DNA of 32,870 nucleotides from Nostocales cyanobacterium (GTDB lineage Bacteria > Cyanobacteriota > Cyanobacteriia > Cyanobacteriales > Nostocaceae), in assembly GCA_004292695.1 (NCBI GenBank), contig RDXV01000041.1:1-32870 (forward strand). Reading direction: 5' to 3'. The first letter of the stretch is position 1. Every line of letters starts with the position of its first letter. Made by a program: the position numbers and the translations under genes. Positions 17,532 to 26,261 of this stretch are shown here, piece after piece. The notes under the pieces are model-generated. The model searched no databases, had not been told where the DNA came from, and saw only the letters and a program-made list of their open reading frames with translations.

Positions 17532-17783
17532 TTATTTATAAACATCCCCCCGCGCACCAATAGCCGTAATCACATATAATTGATTAACGGTATCCTCAAC
17601 AAACAAAATCCTATATTTACCCACTCTTAAACGACTTTCTTCTCTACCTTTCAATGGTTTAATATCAAGATTTTCTGTTCCTATAATTAACCCATCTAAA
17701 GCACGAATAATTCTTAATTGATCTTCAACTCTTAATCGTTCAAGATATTTTTGGGCAGGTTTTAGAAGAATATAATCAAGCAA
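17532..17783 (-). CDS. RelE/ParE-type toxin
   Basis: 83 residues with the RelE/ParE superfamily layout: an N-terminal strand and helix pair (ILLKPAQKYLERL), then KPLKGREESRLRVGKYRILF and a final strand ending in IGARGDVYK. Predicted mRNA interferase or gyrase poison; the sequence alone does not decide which. The start is a TTG at 17783 with AGGAGA five to six bases upstream, a Shine-Dalgarno lying inside the last codons of the antitoxin gene. The two frames overlap by eight bases, so translation is likely coupled. Convergent with the large kinase-cyclase gene, whose stop is 21 bases away. Confidence 0.88.
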   Translation of the reverse strand: MLDYILLKPAQKYLERLRVEDQLRIIRALDGLIIGTENLDIKPLKGREESRLRVGKYRILFVEDTVNQLYVITAIGARGDVYK

Positions 17784-18033
17784 AATTATCTCCTAATAAT
17801 TGACGCTTTAACTCCTGTGATGAAACTCCCTTATCTTTACCTGTAAGATAATCTTGTAATGCAGATGCACTCACATCTAATAATTCATCATCTATATCTT
17901 CATCATTGTCATTAATTTGGTAATCAGCAACAGTCATTTTTTGAATAAACTGTAATAGATAAGTTAATTTTTCATCAGGAATGAGACTGATTTGTTTTAA
18001 TATTTCTTGGCGAAGGGTGTGAGAATTAGTCAT
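17776..18033 (-). CDS. Antitoxin partner of the RelE/ParE toxin
   Basis: 85 residues, acidic in the middle (NDNDEDIDDELLD). The N-terminal HTLRQEILKQISLIPDEKL segment is of the kind seen in cyanobacterial small antitoxins; the C-terminal half (DYLTGKDKGVSSQELKRQLL) would wrap the toxin. I recognise no clear DNA-binding domain (not obviously RHH, HTH or AbrB). It is the first gene of the pair, with the toxin start inside its 3' end. The assignment rests mainly on size, position and overlap. Confidence 0.78.
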   Translation of the reverse strand: MTNSHTLRQEILKQISLIPDEKLTYLLQFIQKMTVADYQINDNDEDIDDELLDVSASALQDYLTGKDKGVSSQELKRQLLGDNFA

Positions 18034-18094
18034 AAGTACAAATCCTATTTCTAGTAAATTATATCATATTCTATCACGTTATCTTGGTCTTGAA

Positions 18095-18145
18095 AAAATA
18101 TATGTTAGTAGGTTAGATTTAGGAACGAAACCCAACATATATTTT
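18095..18145. repeat. MITE-like inverted repeat
   Basis: Perfect 12-base arms (AAAATATATGTT at 18095-18106, AACATATATTTT at 18134-18145) flank a core containing AGGAACGAAACCCAAC with an inner GGTT/AACC pairing. I recall this core (GTTGGGTTTCGTTCCT on the other strand) as a common dispersed sequence in cyanobacterial genomes. It has no coding capacity and lies between the toxin-antitoxin pair and coaBC. Confidence 0.6.
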
Positions 18146-18186
18146 CTTTCAAAATTACAATATAACCTTCATATAATTTCATCCTA

Positions 18187-19398
18187 TTAAACCACAAAGT
18201 CAAACAAATAATGCGCCATTTCCAACTTAGAACAATGAGGAATTTCTCTTTCATTTCCTGCTTTATCTATCAACACTGCTTGATTATTTTCACTCCCAAA
18301 ACCACTCCCAACTTTATCAATAGGATTCGCTACAATTGCATCTAATTTCTTTCTTTGTAATTTCTCTTTTGCAGGTGTGATAATATCCCCGGTTTGTGCT
18401 GCAAAACCGATTAATAATTGTTGGGGTTGTTTAATTTTTCCTAGTTCAGCTACTATATCTGTTACTGGTGCAAGGGGTAAACTTTCAGGAAGCGATCGCT
18501 TGGGTAATTTCTCTGAACTATAATCTCTCGGTTTTACATCCGCAACCGCAGCAGACATAATAATAACATCTGCATTTGCTAACTGTTCTAACATTACTTG
18601 CTGCATTTCTGCTGCACTAACTACAGAAATTGCTGTTACTCCTTGCGGTACTTGCCAACTCGCTGGACAATGTACTAATGTAACCTCTGCACCTCTGTGT
18701 AATGCTGCTTGTGCTAGTGCTAATCCCATTTTACCCGTTGAAGGATTGCCGATAAACCGCACCGGATCTAAATATTCTCTCGTTCCCCCAGCACTGATTA
18801 AAACCCGCTTTCCCGTTAAATCTCTTTTCCCTTGGGTGTGTAATAAAGATTGAATATAAACAAATATTTCTTCTGGTTCGGCCATTCTTCCTGCACCGAC
18901 GCGATCGCACGCTAACAAACCAGAAACCGTTTGCATACCATAAAATCTGTTATCTGTCAATAGCTGCTGCCAATTTCTTTGTACTGCTACCTGTTCCCAC
19001 ATATCCGTATTCATAGCAGGTGCTAATAACACAGGACAGGTAGAAGCAAGGACAGTATTTGTTAATAAATTATCAGCCATACCATAAGCTAACTTAGCTA
19101 AAGTATTAGCGGTTAGAGGCGCGATAACTATTAAATCAGCCCATTCACCTAATTCTATATGTAGAGGTCGAGAATAGATAGGTTGCCAAAAATCTTTATC
19201 TGTGTAAGCCTGATGACGAGACAACGTAGAAAAAGTTAAAGGATTAACAAAATTTTGGGCGGAATCTGTAAGAATAACTCGCACCTCTACCCCAGATTTA
19301 AACAAGGTAGAAACCAATTCACAGACTTTATAAGCTGCAATACCACCGCCTACAGCAATGATAACTTTTTTAAATTGGGAATTTACAGATGATGGCAT
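18187..19398 (-). CDS. coaBC: Bifunctional phosphopantothenoylcysteine decarboxylase / phosphopantothenate-cysteine ligase
   Basis: 403 residues, full length. It catalyses two steps of coenzyme A synthesis: joining cysteine to 4'-phosphopantothenate, then FMN-dependent decarboxylation to 4'-phosphopantetheine. The N-terminal CoaC half shows the active-site His80 ([10 protein letters not shown]), the PAMN motif at 127-130 and Cys164 in [12 protein letters not shown]. The C-terminal CoaB half begins near 197 with [16 protein letters not shown] (203-218) and STGKMG, with the SSEKLPKR lysine block and GFAAQTGD later. Two HIP1 sites (18492, 18901) fall inside. It lies upstream on the minus strand of the toxin-antitoxin pair but is separated from it by a repeat. 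The DUF2555 gene lies next upstream, an adjacency I recall from other cyanobacteria. Confidence 0.96.
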   Translation of the reverse strand: MPSSVNSQFKKVIIAVGGGIAAYKVCELVSTLFKSGVEVRVILTDSAQNFVNPLTFSTLSRHQAYTDKDFWQPIYSRPLHIELGEWADLIVIAPLTANTLAKLAYGMADNLLTNTVLASTCPVLLAPAMNTDMWEQVAVQRNWQQLLTDNRFYGMQTVSGLLACDRVGAGRMAEPEEIFVYIQSLLHTQGKRDLTGKRVLISAGGTREYLDPVRFIGNPSTGKMGLALAQAALHRGAEVTLVHCPASWQVPQGVTAISVVSAAEMQQVMLEQLANADVIIMSAAVADVKPRDYSSEKLPKRSLPESLPLAPVTDIVAELGKIKQPQQLLIGFAAQTGDIITPAKEKLQRKKLDAIVANPIDKVGSGFGSENNQAVLIDKAGNEREIPHCSKLEMAHYLFDFVV

Positions 19399-19452
19399 TT
19401 TTAAACTGAGTGTCCATTGAATTAACTATCAGCGATTAGCCTATGACTGACG

Positions 19453-19476
19453 GCTGATAGCTGATAGCTAATAGCT
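19453..19476. repeat. GCTGATA/GCTAATA heptamer tract
   Basis: Three to four tandem 7-base units (GCTGATA, GCTGATA, GCTAATA) lie directly after the stop of the DUF2555 gene and before coaBC. Confidence 0.6.
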
Positions 19477-19479
19477 TAA

Positions 19480-19695
19480 TTAACCTTCATCGTAGGGTTC
19501 TAAATCTAAAAGGTAGACATAAGGCTCAACCAATTCTGGCCGCTGAAAAGCGATTGCTCGCAGTAAATGCCAATCATTTAAACCCTCAAAAGCATTGCTA
19601 TAATTATCCAATTCCAGACGGTTGGCCAAATCTTCAACATCGGTTGCTGTCATAGCAGCAATATCTTTTTTGGAAATGCTTAGAGTTGTCATCAT
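19480..19695 (-). CDS. DUF2555 family cyanobacterial protein
   Basis: 71 residues from the ATG at 19695 (MMTTLSISKKDIAAM), chosen because GGGAGG lies about seven bases upstream; an ATG 24 bases earlier would run through that ribosome site. The sequence (TATDVEDLANRLELDNYSNA, then DWHLLRAIAFQRPELVEPYV, ending YLLDLEPYDEG) matches what I remember of DUF2555, a small soluble protein nearly confined to cyanobacteria and of unknown function. Acidic C-terminus, no membrane segment. Its position next to coaBC on the same strand suggests co-transcription, but the 81-base gap contains a heptamer tract. Confidence 0.85.
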   Translation of the reverse strand: MMTTLSISKKDIAAMTATDVEDLANRLELDNYSNAFEGLNDWHLLRAIAFQRPELVEPYVYLLDLEPYDEG

Positions 19696-19841
19696 GCTTG
19701 CCCCTCCCTTTTGCAGCATCGCATTCAGCCTGGGGTGGAGTTGCGCTAAATTATTCCACCAAATATATATTACTCATTAATTGACCCAAAAACTGTAAAT
19801 TTTTTGCTGATTTTTGGACTATTTTGTAAAAAATTCATAAC

Positions 19842-20465
19842 CTAACTTTTGTTTATTGTCTTAATAGCAAAAGTTCGCAATATCTCTAACATTTGTAAAT
19901 TGATTTCATGTCCTGCGTCGAATTCATGATATTCTACATCTACCCCTAAACCCTTAGCGATATCTCTAGCTTTAATCGCCGCAGACAATGGTACGACTTG
20001 ATCCTGTCGCCCGTGCATGATTAATGTTGGTGGAAAATTACCTTTTTTCAAGTTAGCAACCTGGGGATGTGGATAGCCGCTCATCACTACTAAACCCGCC
20101 AAAGGTAGAGTTAAACCCACATCTAAAGTCATCGCCCCACCTTGAGAAAAACCACTCAAAATAGTTTGAGATAAAGGAATTCCGGTATTACTTTCTATAG
20201 ATTGCAGCCAATCTATCAACATTTCCCGACTTTCTGGCAATCCTTGATAATTTTCATCTTCCAGATCATACCAAGCTCTACCAACGGAAGAATAGGGATG
20301 ACGAAAAGGTGCATTAGGAAACAAAAATTCACAATCAGGTAAACGGAAATAAGAGGATAAAGATTCCACATCCTCAGCATTTGCACCCCAACCATGTAAA
20401 GTCACAACCACTGCTGAGGGGGGTTTTTCGGTTTTTGGGGCAATTCTAATAAAGTCTAAAGTCAT
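19842..20465 (-). CDS. Alpha/beta hydrolase, phospholipase/carboxylesterase (YpfH-like) family
   Basis: 207 residues from the ATG at 20465; an upstream TTG in frame is less likely. The catalytic triad of the serine-hydrolase fold is visible: nucleophile Ser107 in SGFSQGG, Asp155 in HGRQDQVVP and His186 in FDAGHEI. The oxyanion-hole segment is LHGWGAN. This is the abhydrolase_2 family (carboxylesterases, lysophospholipases, acyl-protein thioesterase relatives); the natural substrate is unknown. No signal peptide, so cytosolic. Upstream lie GGTAATTG units and a long heptamer tract that separate it from the M48 protease gene. Confidence 0.9.
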   Translation of the reverse strand: MTLDFIRIAPKTEKPPSAVVVTLHGWGANAEDVESLSSYFRLPDCEFLFPNAPFRHPYSSVGRAWYDLEDENYQGLPESREMLIDWLQSIESNTGIPLSQTILSGFSQGGAMTLDVGLTLPLAGLVVMSGYPHPQVANLKKGNFPPTLIMHGRQDQVVPLSAAIKARDIAKGLGVDVEYHEFDAGHEINLQMLEILRTFAIKTINKS

Positions 20466-20477
20466 GATCAATTATTT

Positions 20478-20503
20478 TGGTAATGGGTAATTGGTAATTG
20501 GTA
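20478..20503. repeat. GGTAATTG/GGTAATGG heptamer tract
   Basis: Tandem 7-base units (GGTAATG, GGTAATT) just upstream of the hydrolase start. It is the reverse complement of the unit type at 128-157. Confidence 0.6.
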
Positions 20504-20516
20504 AATATTCTACTTT

Positions 20517-20598
20517 GACCTGTCAACTGTCAACTGTCACCTGTCACCTGTCAACTGTCAACTGTCAACTGTCAACTGTCACCTGTCACCTGTCACCT
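20517..20598. repeat. Eleven-unit CAACTGT/CACCTGT heptamer array
   Basis: About 11.7 tandem 7-base units in a mixed order: two CAACTGT, two CACCTGT, four CAACTGT, then CACCTGT to the end. Two unit types differ by one base and occur in blocks, as expected of slippage. The array ends two bases before the stop codon of the M48 protease gene (20601). Confidence 0.93.
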
Positions 20599-20600
20599 AA

Positions 20601-21476
20601 TTACCAATTCCTCCACCCTCCCTTGGGTGCGGTTTCCGCTTCACCTTTAAATCCGTGATTTTGCATAAGTTTATGGTATTCTGTACTACTTGCCCATCGG
20701 TCAATTTCCCTGGCTCGTAATACTGGTACTGGGTGGCTTAACTGTGCTGTGCGGGCTTCTTTCACCATTACACCCAATTCCGTTTTACTGATGTCATCAT
20801 AAGCACGGGCTTGGGCAACAAAGGCATCAAGATTTAACTGAGGTGCTAAAGTGGGAGAACCACCGGCTAACTTCATTAATACAGACATAACAACTCTGGG
20901 GTTTTGGGTAGCTAATAAAGCCGCGCGATCGCAAGTAAACTCTGCACAACGCACCCATTCCAATAACTGAGCTTGTAAATTTTGTGCCAAAAAGCCACCG
21001 ACATTAGGTACAAATGCTGCCGCCAAAATCAATAAATTTACTGGGGTTAAATATACACTATGATCACATTTCAAATGTCCCAACTCATGGGCGATCACTG
21101 CTTGAATTTCTTCCGGGGTGAGGATATCAATTAGAGAAGTGTGCAACACCACAAAAGGTTGCTTACCCCGCATCGCAAAAGTATAAGCATTAGGAGCGGG
21201 ATGTTGACGAACGTATAATTGCGGTGGTTCAATGTCCAATATTTTACAAGCATCTAATAACAACTTGTATAAATCAGGTAGTTGTTTTTCACCAACCAAC
21301 ACACTAGAAGCAATATTTTCTACATAAAAAATCTGTTCGGCCATTGGACCGAGTAAGTTTCTCACCATCATATCAATACCTGGAATTTGCTTGAGAGTAT
21401 TAGTCGCTTCCAAGTCCAGAGGATGACGGAAAGAGTCAGCTTTTAAGCCAATGAGAGAAGTTTTCACTAAAGACAT
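20601..21476 (-). CDS. M48 family zinc metalloprotease (HtpX/Ste24-like)
   Basis: 291 residues from the ATG at 21476 (MSLVKTSLIGLKADSFRHP); a further-upstream ATG would add 15 hydrophobic residues not typical of the family. The zinc site HELGH is at 130-134, with the third ligand Glu179 and Asp183 in RCAEFTCDRAA. The hydrophobic stretch after HELGH (VNLLILAAAFVPNVGGFLA) is probably one membrane-associated hairpin; it lacks the four membrane spans of classic HtpX. The family removes damaged membrane proteins or acts as a processing protease. The stop codon lies at the edge of the heptamer array at 20517-20598, which forms its immediate 3' flank. Confidence 0.92.
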   Translation of the reverse strand: MSLVKTSLIGLKADSFRHPLDLEATNTLKQIPGIDMMVRNLLGPMAEQIFYVENIASSVLVGEKQLPDLYKLLLDACKILDIEPPQLYVRQHPAPNAYTFAMRGKQPFVVLHTSLIDILTPEEIQAVIAHELGHLKCDHSVYLTPVNLLILAAAFVPNVGGFLAQNLQAQLLEWVRCAEFTCDRAALLATQNPRVVMSVLMKLAGGSPTLAPQLNLDAFVAQARAYDDISKTELGVMVKEARTAQLSHPVPVLRAREIDRWASSTEYHKLMQNHGFKGEAETAPKGGWRNW

Positions 21477-21537
21477 AATGATGGTAATGAAATCAAAATG
21501 AATAAAAAATTGAATTCCCATAGATAGTATAGCCTTT

Positions 21538-21582
21538 AGACATAGATCCCCGACCTATTAGAGAAATATGGTCTCTATGTCT
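21538..21582. repeat. Hairpin between the LRR gene and the M48 gene
   Basis: AGACATAGA (21538-21546) pairs with TCTATGTCT (21574-21582), with an inner GACC/GGTC pairing after a five-base bulge. The ATCCCCGAC segment recalls a common palindromic repeat of Nostocales, here degenerate. No U-run follows on the minus strand, so a terminator role for the LRR gene is unproven. Confidence 0.5.
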
Positions 21583-21598
21583 TAGTGTAAATAAATGC

Positions 21599-23212
21599 TC
21601 AAAACCGACAAAAATCAGCCTTAATTTTCACACAATTTGAATGTAAAACCTGATTATCTGCAATATTCACTTCCTCTAGAGTTTTTAATTTTTGTAGGGT
21701 TTGAATATTATTAATGGGATTAAAACGTAAGTTTAAAGTTTTCAAGTTAGTTAGACTAACCAAAGAACTAACATCTTTAATCTTGTTACCTTCTAATTTC
21801 AACCAAGTAAGTTTAGTTAAAGTTTCTAAAGGACTAATATCCATAATTTGATGATCTTTCAAACTTAACCTATTTAAGTTAGTCAGTTTTCCTAAAGGAG
21901 TGATATCTGTGAATAAATTTTTATCTAGAGAAAGTTCAGTTAAATTATGCAACTGTCCTAAAGGTCTAATATCTGTAATTTTGTTATTATTCAGAATTAA
22001 CCTTTTTAAATTAGTCAATGCTGTTAAAGGTTGTACATCTATAATTTGATTATCCGTTAAATTCAGATATTCAATATGTTTTAAACCAACTACAGATTTA
22101 ATATCTACTTGATTACCTTGGAGATTCAAAAAATCTATCTTTTTGAGTTCTGCTAAAGGACTAACATCTTTTACTTGATTAAATTCTAGATTCAGAGAAT
22201 TGATACTTGTGAGATTTTTTAAGTCCCCAATATCCTGAATATAATTATCTTCGAGATTCAAATAAGTGAGTTTTGTTAGTTTTGCCAAAGGACTAATATC
22301 CTGAATTTGGTTAAAATTTAAACTCAGAAAATCCAAATTATTCAAATTTGCTAAAGGACTAATATCGGTGATCTGATTGAAATTCAAAATCAAACGATTT
22401 AAGTTTTTTAAATTTGCCAATGGACGCAGATTACTAATTTGATTATTCTGAAGATAAAGCTGTTGTAAATTGGTGACTTTGGCTAGATAACTAAGATTCT
22501 TAATTTTGTTATCTCCTAGATAAACTACCGTGAGATTAGTTAATTTTGCCAAAACACTAATATCAGTAATTTCATTACCATCTAATTGCAAGCGAGATAG
22601 TTTACTCAGGTTTGCTAAAGGACGAATATCTACAATTGAATTCTTCTCTAAATCCAAACCTGTTAAATTTTGTAGTCCTGATAAGTGACTAATATCTTGA
22701 ATAGAATTTCTGTCAAGATTCAACCAAGTTAATTTTTTTAAATTACTCAAATAACTAACATTAATAATTTTATTGCCACCAAGAGAAAGAGATTCTAAAT
22801 TTGTCAGTTTTTGTAGTGGAGCAATATCAGTAATTTGATTATTTCCTAAAGAAAGATTTTTTAAATTAGTAAGATTTTGTAGTGGAGTAATATCAACAAT
22901 TTGATTATTATGGAGGCTAATAAACTCTAATTTTGTCAGTGATGATAGTGGTCTTAAATCGCTTAATCCAGAATTATCTAAAGATAGCCTAGTCAGATTT
23001 AATAATTTTTGTTGAGCAAGTTGACAATCATTTGTTTTTGCTTGTTTCAATAACACTTCTACAGTAATTCTCGTATCAGCCAATAAATTAGCTTGTTGTT
23101 CACAAAATTCTTGAAAAGAAGTGTTTTGACTTGGTTCTTTAGCTGTAGCTACTCCCCAACCCCCAAACAGAAACATAGTGATTATTAAAGCAACAGTCTT
23201 AGTTAATTTCAT
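21599..23212 (-). CDS. Secreted leucine-rich repeat protein, internalin-type
   Basis: 537 residues from the ATG at 23212, chosen because it gives a clean signal peptide (MKLTKTVALIITMFLFGGWG, then VATAKE). After a short helical cap (about 28-65) come roughly twenty 22-residue repeats of the form LTNLKNLSLGNNQITDIAPL, running almost to the C-terminus, which closes with a Cys-containing cap (HSNCVKIKADFCRF). The consensus is the short bacterial SDS22-like/internalin class. There is no anchor, LPXTG or membrane segment, so it is likely periplasmic or exported. Repeats of this kind bind proteins; no ligand can be guessed. It diverges from the CHAT gene with 135 bases between the starts. Repeat number may vary between strains. 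Confidence 0.93.
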   Translation of the reverse strand: MKLTKTVALIITMFLFGGWGVATAKEPSQNTSFQEFCEQQANLLADTRITVEVLLKQAKTNDCQLAQQKLLNLTRLSLDNSGLSDLRPLSSLTKLEFISLHNNQIVDITPLQNLTNLKNLSLGNNQITDIAPLQKLTNLESLSLGGNKIINVSYLSNLKKLTWLNLDRNSIQDISHLSGLQNLTGLDLEKNSIVDIRPLANLSKLSRLQLDGNEITDISVLAKLTNLTVVYLGDNKIKNLSYLAKVTNLQQLYLQNNQISNLRPLANLKNLNRLILNFNQITDISPLANLNNLDFLSLNFNQIQDISPLAKLTKLTYLNLEDNYIQDIGDLKNLTSINSLNLEFNQVKDVSPLAELKKIDFLNLQGNQVDIKSVVGLKHIEYLNLTDNQIIDVQPLTALTNLKRLILNNNKITDIRPLGQLHNLTELSLDKNLFTDITPLGKLTNLNRLSLKDHQIMDISPLETLTKLTWLKLEGNKIKDVSSLVSLTNLKTLNLRFNPINNIQTLQKLKTLEEVNIADNQVLHSNCVKIKADFCRF

Positions 23213-23347
23213 GGTTGTTAAACTCAATAATAGTACAATATGTATAATTCTCAATTGTGAATTTTCGGTCAACTGTGTTATTATTGTATCATAGCATATC
23301 CCAGAATATAGCTAATATTCAATCTCTTGATCTTCTGAGGTAGAAAA

Positions 23348-26134
23348 ATGGGTGTAAATTCCACAGGATTAAGTTTTTTTAAAATCTTCATTTTGCTGAC
23401 ATTTGCTTTATTATTACCTAGTTTAAATATCTCACCAGTCTTAGCAGAAGAACTTAATCACCCCAGCAAAAAATCTCAAGCAGATCGTTTAGTCAGAGCA
23501 GGTTTCTATTATCATGTTGTAGCGAAACAATTTCCCAAAGCATTAGATAATTTTTCTCAAGCATTATTAATTTATCAACAGCTAGGAGACAAAGCAGGTA
23601 TAGGGAAAACATTACACGAAATTGGCTATATATATGGTACTCAAAGACAATATGATCAAGCCTTAAAATACTATCAACAAGCATTTAAAACGCAACTAGA
23701 AGCGGGTGATGGAGATGGGGCAAAACTAACTATCAGACTGATAGGAGAAATTTATGATCATCAAGCTAAAGAGTTAGTCAAAAACAATCAATATCGAAAA
23801 GCATTAGATAAATTTCAGCAAAGCTTAGAAATTTTTCAACAATTAAACTTAATAAATTATAAATGGGATATTCTCAACTCCATAGCTTATACTCACACTA
23901 AATTAGGAGAATATGAATTAGCCTTAAAATACTATCAACAAGCATTACCACTTAAAAGTGAAATAGTGTTAGGACATTGGGCGGGAATTGAATTTAAAAT
24001 TGGTAGAATTTATGAAGTTTTAGGACAAAATAAATTAGCCTTAGATTACTATAATCAAGCCTTAGAAATTGCTAAAATTCCATCGGAACTGGTTTTTGAT
24101 GACCGGAAAATGATTGGTAACATTCCGGGTGAAGTATCTGCTCTCAATGCCATTGGTAATATTCATTATCAACAAGAAGAATATGACTTATCTTTAAAAT
24201 ACTATAATCAAGCTTTAGAAGTAAATAAGACCGTTGATAATAAAAAATCTAAAAAATTCTTAGAAGCACTCACTTTTCATAATATTGGACTTGTTCACCT
24301 CAAGCAAAAGAATTATAATTTAGCCTTAAATTTCCTACAACAAGCATTAGAAATTAATACCCCATTAGGTGATAAACAATCCCAATCTGTGATACTCGCT
24401 AATCTTGGTAATGTTTATTTTGAACAAGGTAAATATGACAATGCCTGGAATTTTTATCAACAAGCTTTGATCATTGCTCAAGAAATTGGCTATAAAGCAG
24501 GTGAAGCTAAGTTGCTGAGTAATATTGGTTATTTATTAGAAAAACAAAACCAACCAGAATTAGCGATTGTGCTTTTTAAACAATCAGTAAATGTGAGAGA
24601 ATCGCTGAGAAATAACATTAAAGGATTGCCCCAAGAACAACAGCGATCTTACACAGACACCTTTGCAAAAGATTATCGTTACTTGGCTGATTTATTATTA
24701 AGAGAAAATCGCATTTTAGAAGCACAAAGAGTATTAGATTTACTTAAAGTTCAAGAATTAGAAGACTATTTAAGTAATATCAGAGGTAGTAAAAATACTG
24801 TGGAAGGGATTACAGAACGTCCCCAAGAACAGCAAATTAGAAAAGGCATTTCCGCACAAATAGATAAAGCAATCTCTCAGGGTAAAGAACTAGCTTTATT
24901 AGAAAATGTAGCAGTAAATAAGAGAACAGAGAAACAAAAACAGCGAATTATTGAATTAAGAAAAAGTGAACAGCAAATTACTAAAGAGTTTGCAACTTTT
25001 TTAGAAAGTCCCCAGGTGAGAGAATGGATAGCAGAACTACAAAAAACCACCCAAGGACAAGCAATTGATTTTAATGCTTACGCTACCACTTTACAAGATA
25101 ACCTCAAAAAAATTAACCAAGATGCCGTAATTATCTATCCTTTTGTGTTAGAAGATCGTTTAGAATTGGTATTAATTTCTGCTTATGCTCCCCCTATTCG
25201 TCGGACTGTAAATGTCAAAAGGGAAGAGCTAAATAAAACTATTGCTGAGTTTCGTTCTCAGCTAGGTACACCGATTCATAGTCCTAAAAATAAAGGACAA
25301 AAACTCTATAATTGGTTAATTAAACCTTTAGAAAATGATTTAAAACAAGCAAAAGCTAAAACTATTATTTATGCACCTGATGGTCAATTACGTTATATTC
25401 CTTTAGCTGCTCTCTACGATGGGGAAAAATGGTTAATTGAACGTTTCCGCATTAATAACATTACTGCGGTGAGTTTAACGGACTTAAATACTAAACCCCA
25501 AGGAGAATTAAATATCTTAGCTGCTGCTTTTAGTGAAGGTGAATATAAATTTAAAGTAGGAGAAAATAATGTATATTACAGAGGTTTACCCTATGCAGGA
25601 AAGGAAGTGGAAACCCTAGAGAAAATGTTTCCTAATACTAAAAAACTGCTAAATAAACAATTTAATCAAGATATTGTTTTTGAGATGAATGATTATTCTG
25701 TGGTGCATTTAGCGACTCATGCTTTATTTACCCCTGGACAACCGGAAGAGTCATTTATTGTTTTGGGTAATGGCGATCGCATTACATTAAGAGATATCAA
25801 AAATTGGCGTTTACCGAATGTTGATTTAGTGGTACTTTCCGCTTGTGCAACAGGGTTAGGTGATGTTTTAGGAGATGGTAGAGAAATTCTTGGTTTTGGT
25901 TATCAAATCCAACAAACAGGAGCAAGAGCGGCTATAGCTTCTTTATGGTCAGTAGATGATGGTGGTACACAAACTTTAATGGATGCTTTTTATGGATTTT
26001 TACAACCGGGAAATATTACAAAAGCTGAGGCACTGCGTCAAGCACAAATAGCAATGATTAATAGCAATGTTAACAATAATTTGAGTCATCCTTTTTATTG
26101 GTCAAGTTTTATTTTAGTAGGGAATGGGTTGTAG
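23348..26134 (+). CDS. Exported TPR-CHAT protein (caspase-like)
   Basis: 928 residues. An N-terminal hydrophobic segment (FKIFILLTFALLLPSL, then SPVLAEE) looks like a signal peptide. TPR units follow from about 50 to 430 (recurrent ALKYYQQA and LGNVYFEQGKYDNA motifs), then a charged helical region, and a CHAT domain from about 640 to the end. The caspase-type dyad is intact: His791 in VVHLATHALF and Cys833 in VLSACATG, followed by GFGYQIQQTGARAAIASLW and the C-terminal HPFYWSSFILVG. CHAT-TPR proteins are numerous in filamentous cyanobacteria, and some relatives elsewhere are proteases in defence or cell-death systems. GAGG lies seven bases before the ATG. It diverges from the LRR gene; whether they act together is unknown. 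Confidence 0.93.
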   Translation: MGVNSTGLSFFKIFILLTFALLLPSLNISPVLAEELNHPSKKSQADRLVRAGFYYHVVAKQFPKALDNFSQALLIYQQLGDKAGIGKTLHEIGYIYGTQRQYDQALKYYQQAFKTQLEAGDGDGAKLTIRLIGEIYDHQAKELVKNNQYRKALDKFQQSLEIFQQLNLINYKWDILNSIAYTHTKLGEYELALKYYQQALPLKSEIVLGHWAGIEFKIGRIYEVLGQNKLALDYYNQALEIAKIPSELVFDDRKMIGNIPGEVSALNAIGNIHYQQEEYDLSLKYYNQALEVNKTVDNKKSKKFLEALTFHNIGLVHLKQKNYNLALNFLQQALEINTPLGDKQSQSVILANLGNVYFEQGKYDNAWNFYQQALIIAQEIGYKAGEAKLLSNIGYLLEKQNQPELAIVLFKQSVNVRESLRNNIKGLPQEQQRSYTDTFAKDYRYLADLLLRENRILEAQRVLDLLKVQELEDYLSNIRGSKNTVEGITERPQEQQIRKGISAQIDKAISQGKELALLENVAVNKRTEKQKQRIIELRKSEQQITKEFATFLESPQVREWIAELQKTTQGQAIDFNAYATTLQDNLKKINQDAVIIYPFVLEDRLELVLISAYAPPIRRTVNVKREELNKTIAEFRSQLGTPIHSPKNKGQKLYNWLIKPLENDLKQAKAKTIIYAPDGQLRYIPLAALYDGEKWLIERFRINNITAVSLTDLNTKPQGELNILAAAFSEGEYKFKVGENNVYYRGLPYAGKEVETLEKMFPNTKKLLNKQFNQDIVFEMNDYSVVHLATHALFTPGQPEESFIVLGNGDRITLRDIKNWRLPNVDLVVLSACATGLGDVLGDGREILGFGYQIQQTGARAAIASLWSVDDGGTQTLMDAFYGFLQPGNITKAEALRQAQIAMINSNVNNNLSHPFYWSSFILVGNGL

Positions 26135-26189
26135 GTGATAGGTGATATATTGCCTGGAAAAATTATTTTCGTAACTCTAATTCTTGGGC

Positions 26190-26230
26190 AGGGGTAATTG
26201 ATGAATTACCCCTAAATTTATTGTTTTTAC
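26190..26230 (+). terminator. Perfect-stem terminator between the CHAT and murA genes
   Basis: A ten-base perfect stem (AGGGGTAATT at 26190-26199, AATTACCCCT at 26204-26213) with a GATG tetraloop is followed by TAAATTTATTGTTTTT. It lies between two convergent genes and fits a Rho-independent terminator for the CHAT gene. Confidence 0.72.
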
Positions 26231-26261
26231 CTAATTCCTATTGATGTAATTCCGCATCGGT

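Noticed and set aside
20517-20598. Possible CRISPR array
   Set aside because: Units are seven bases, contiguous and without spacers, so this is a tandem heptamer repeat.
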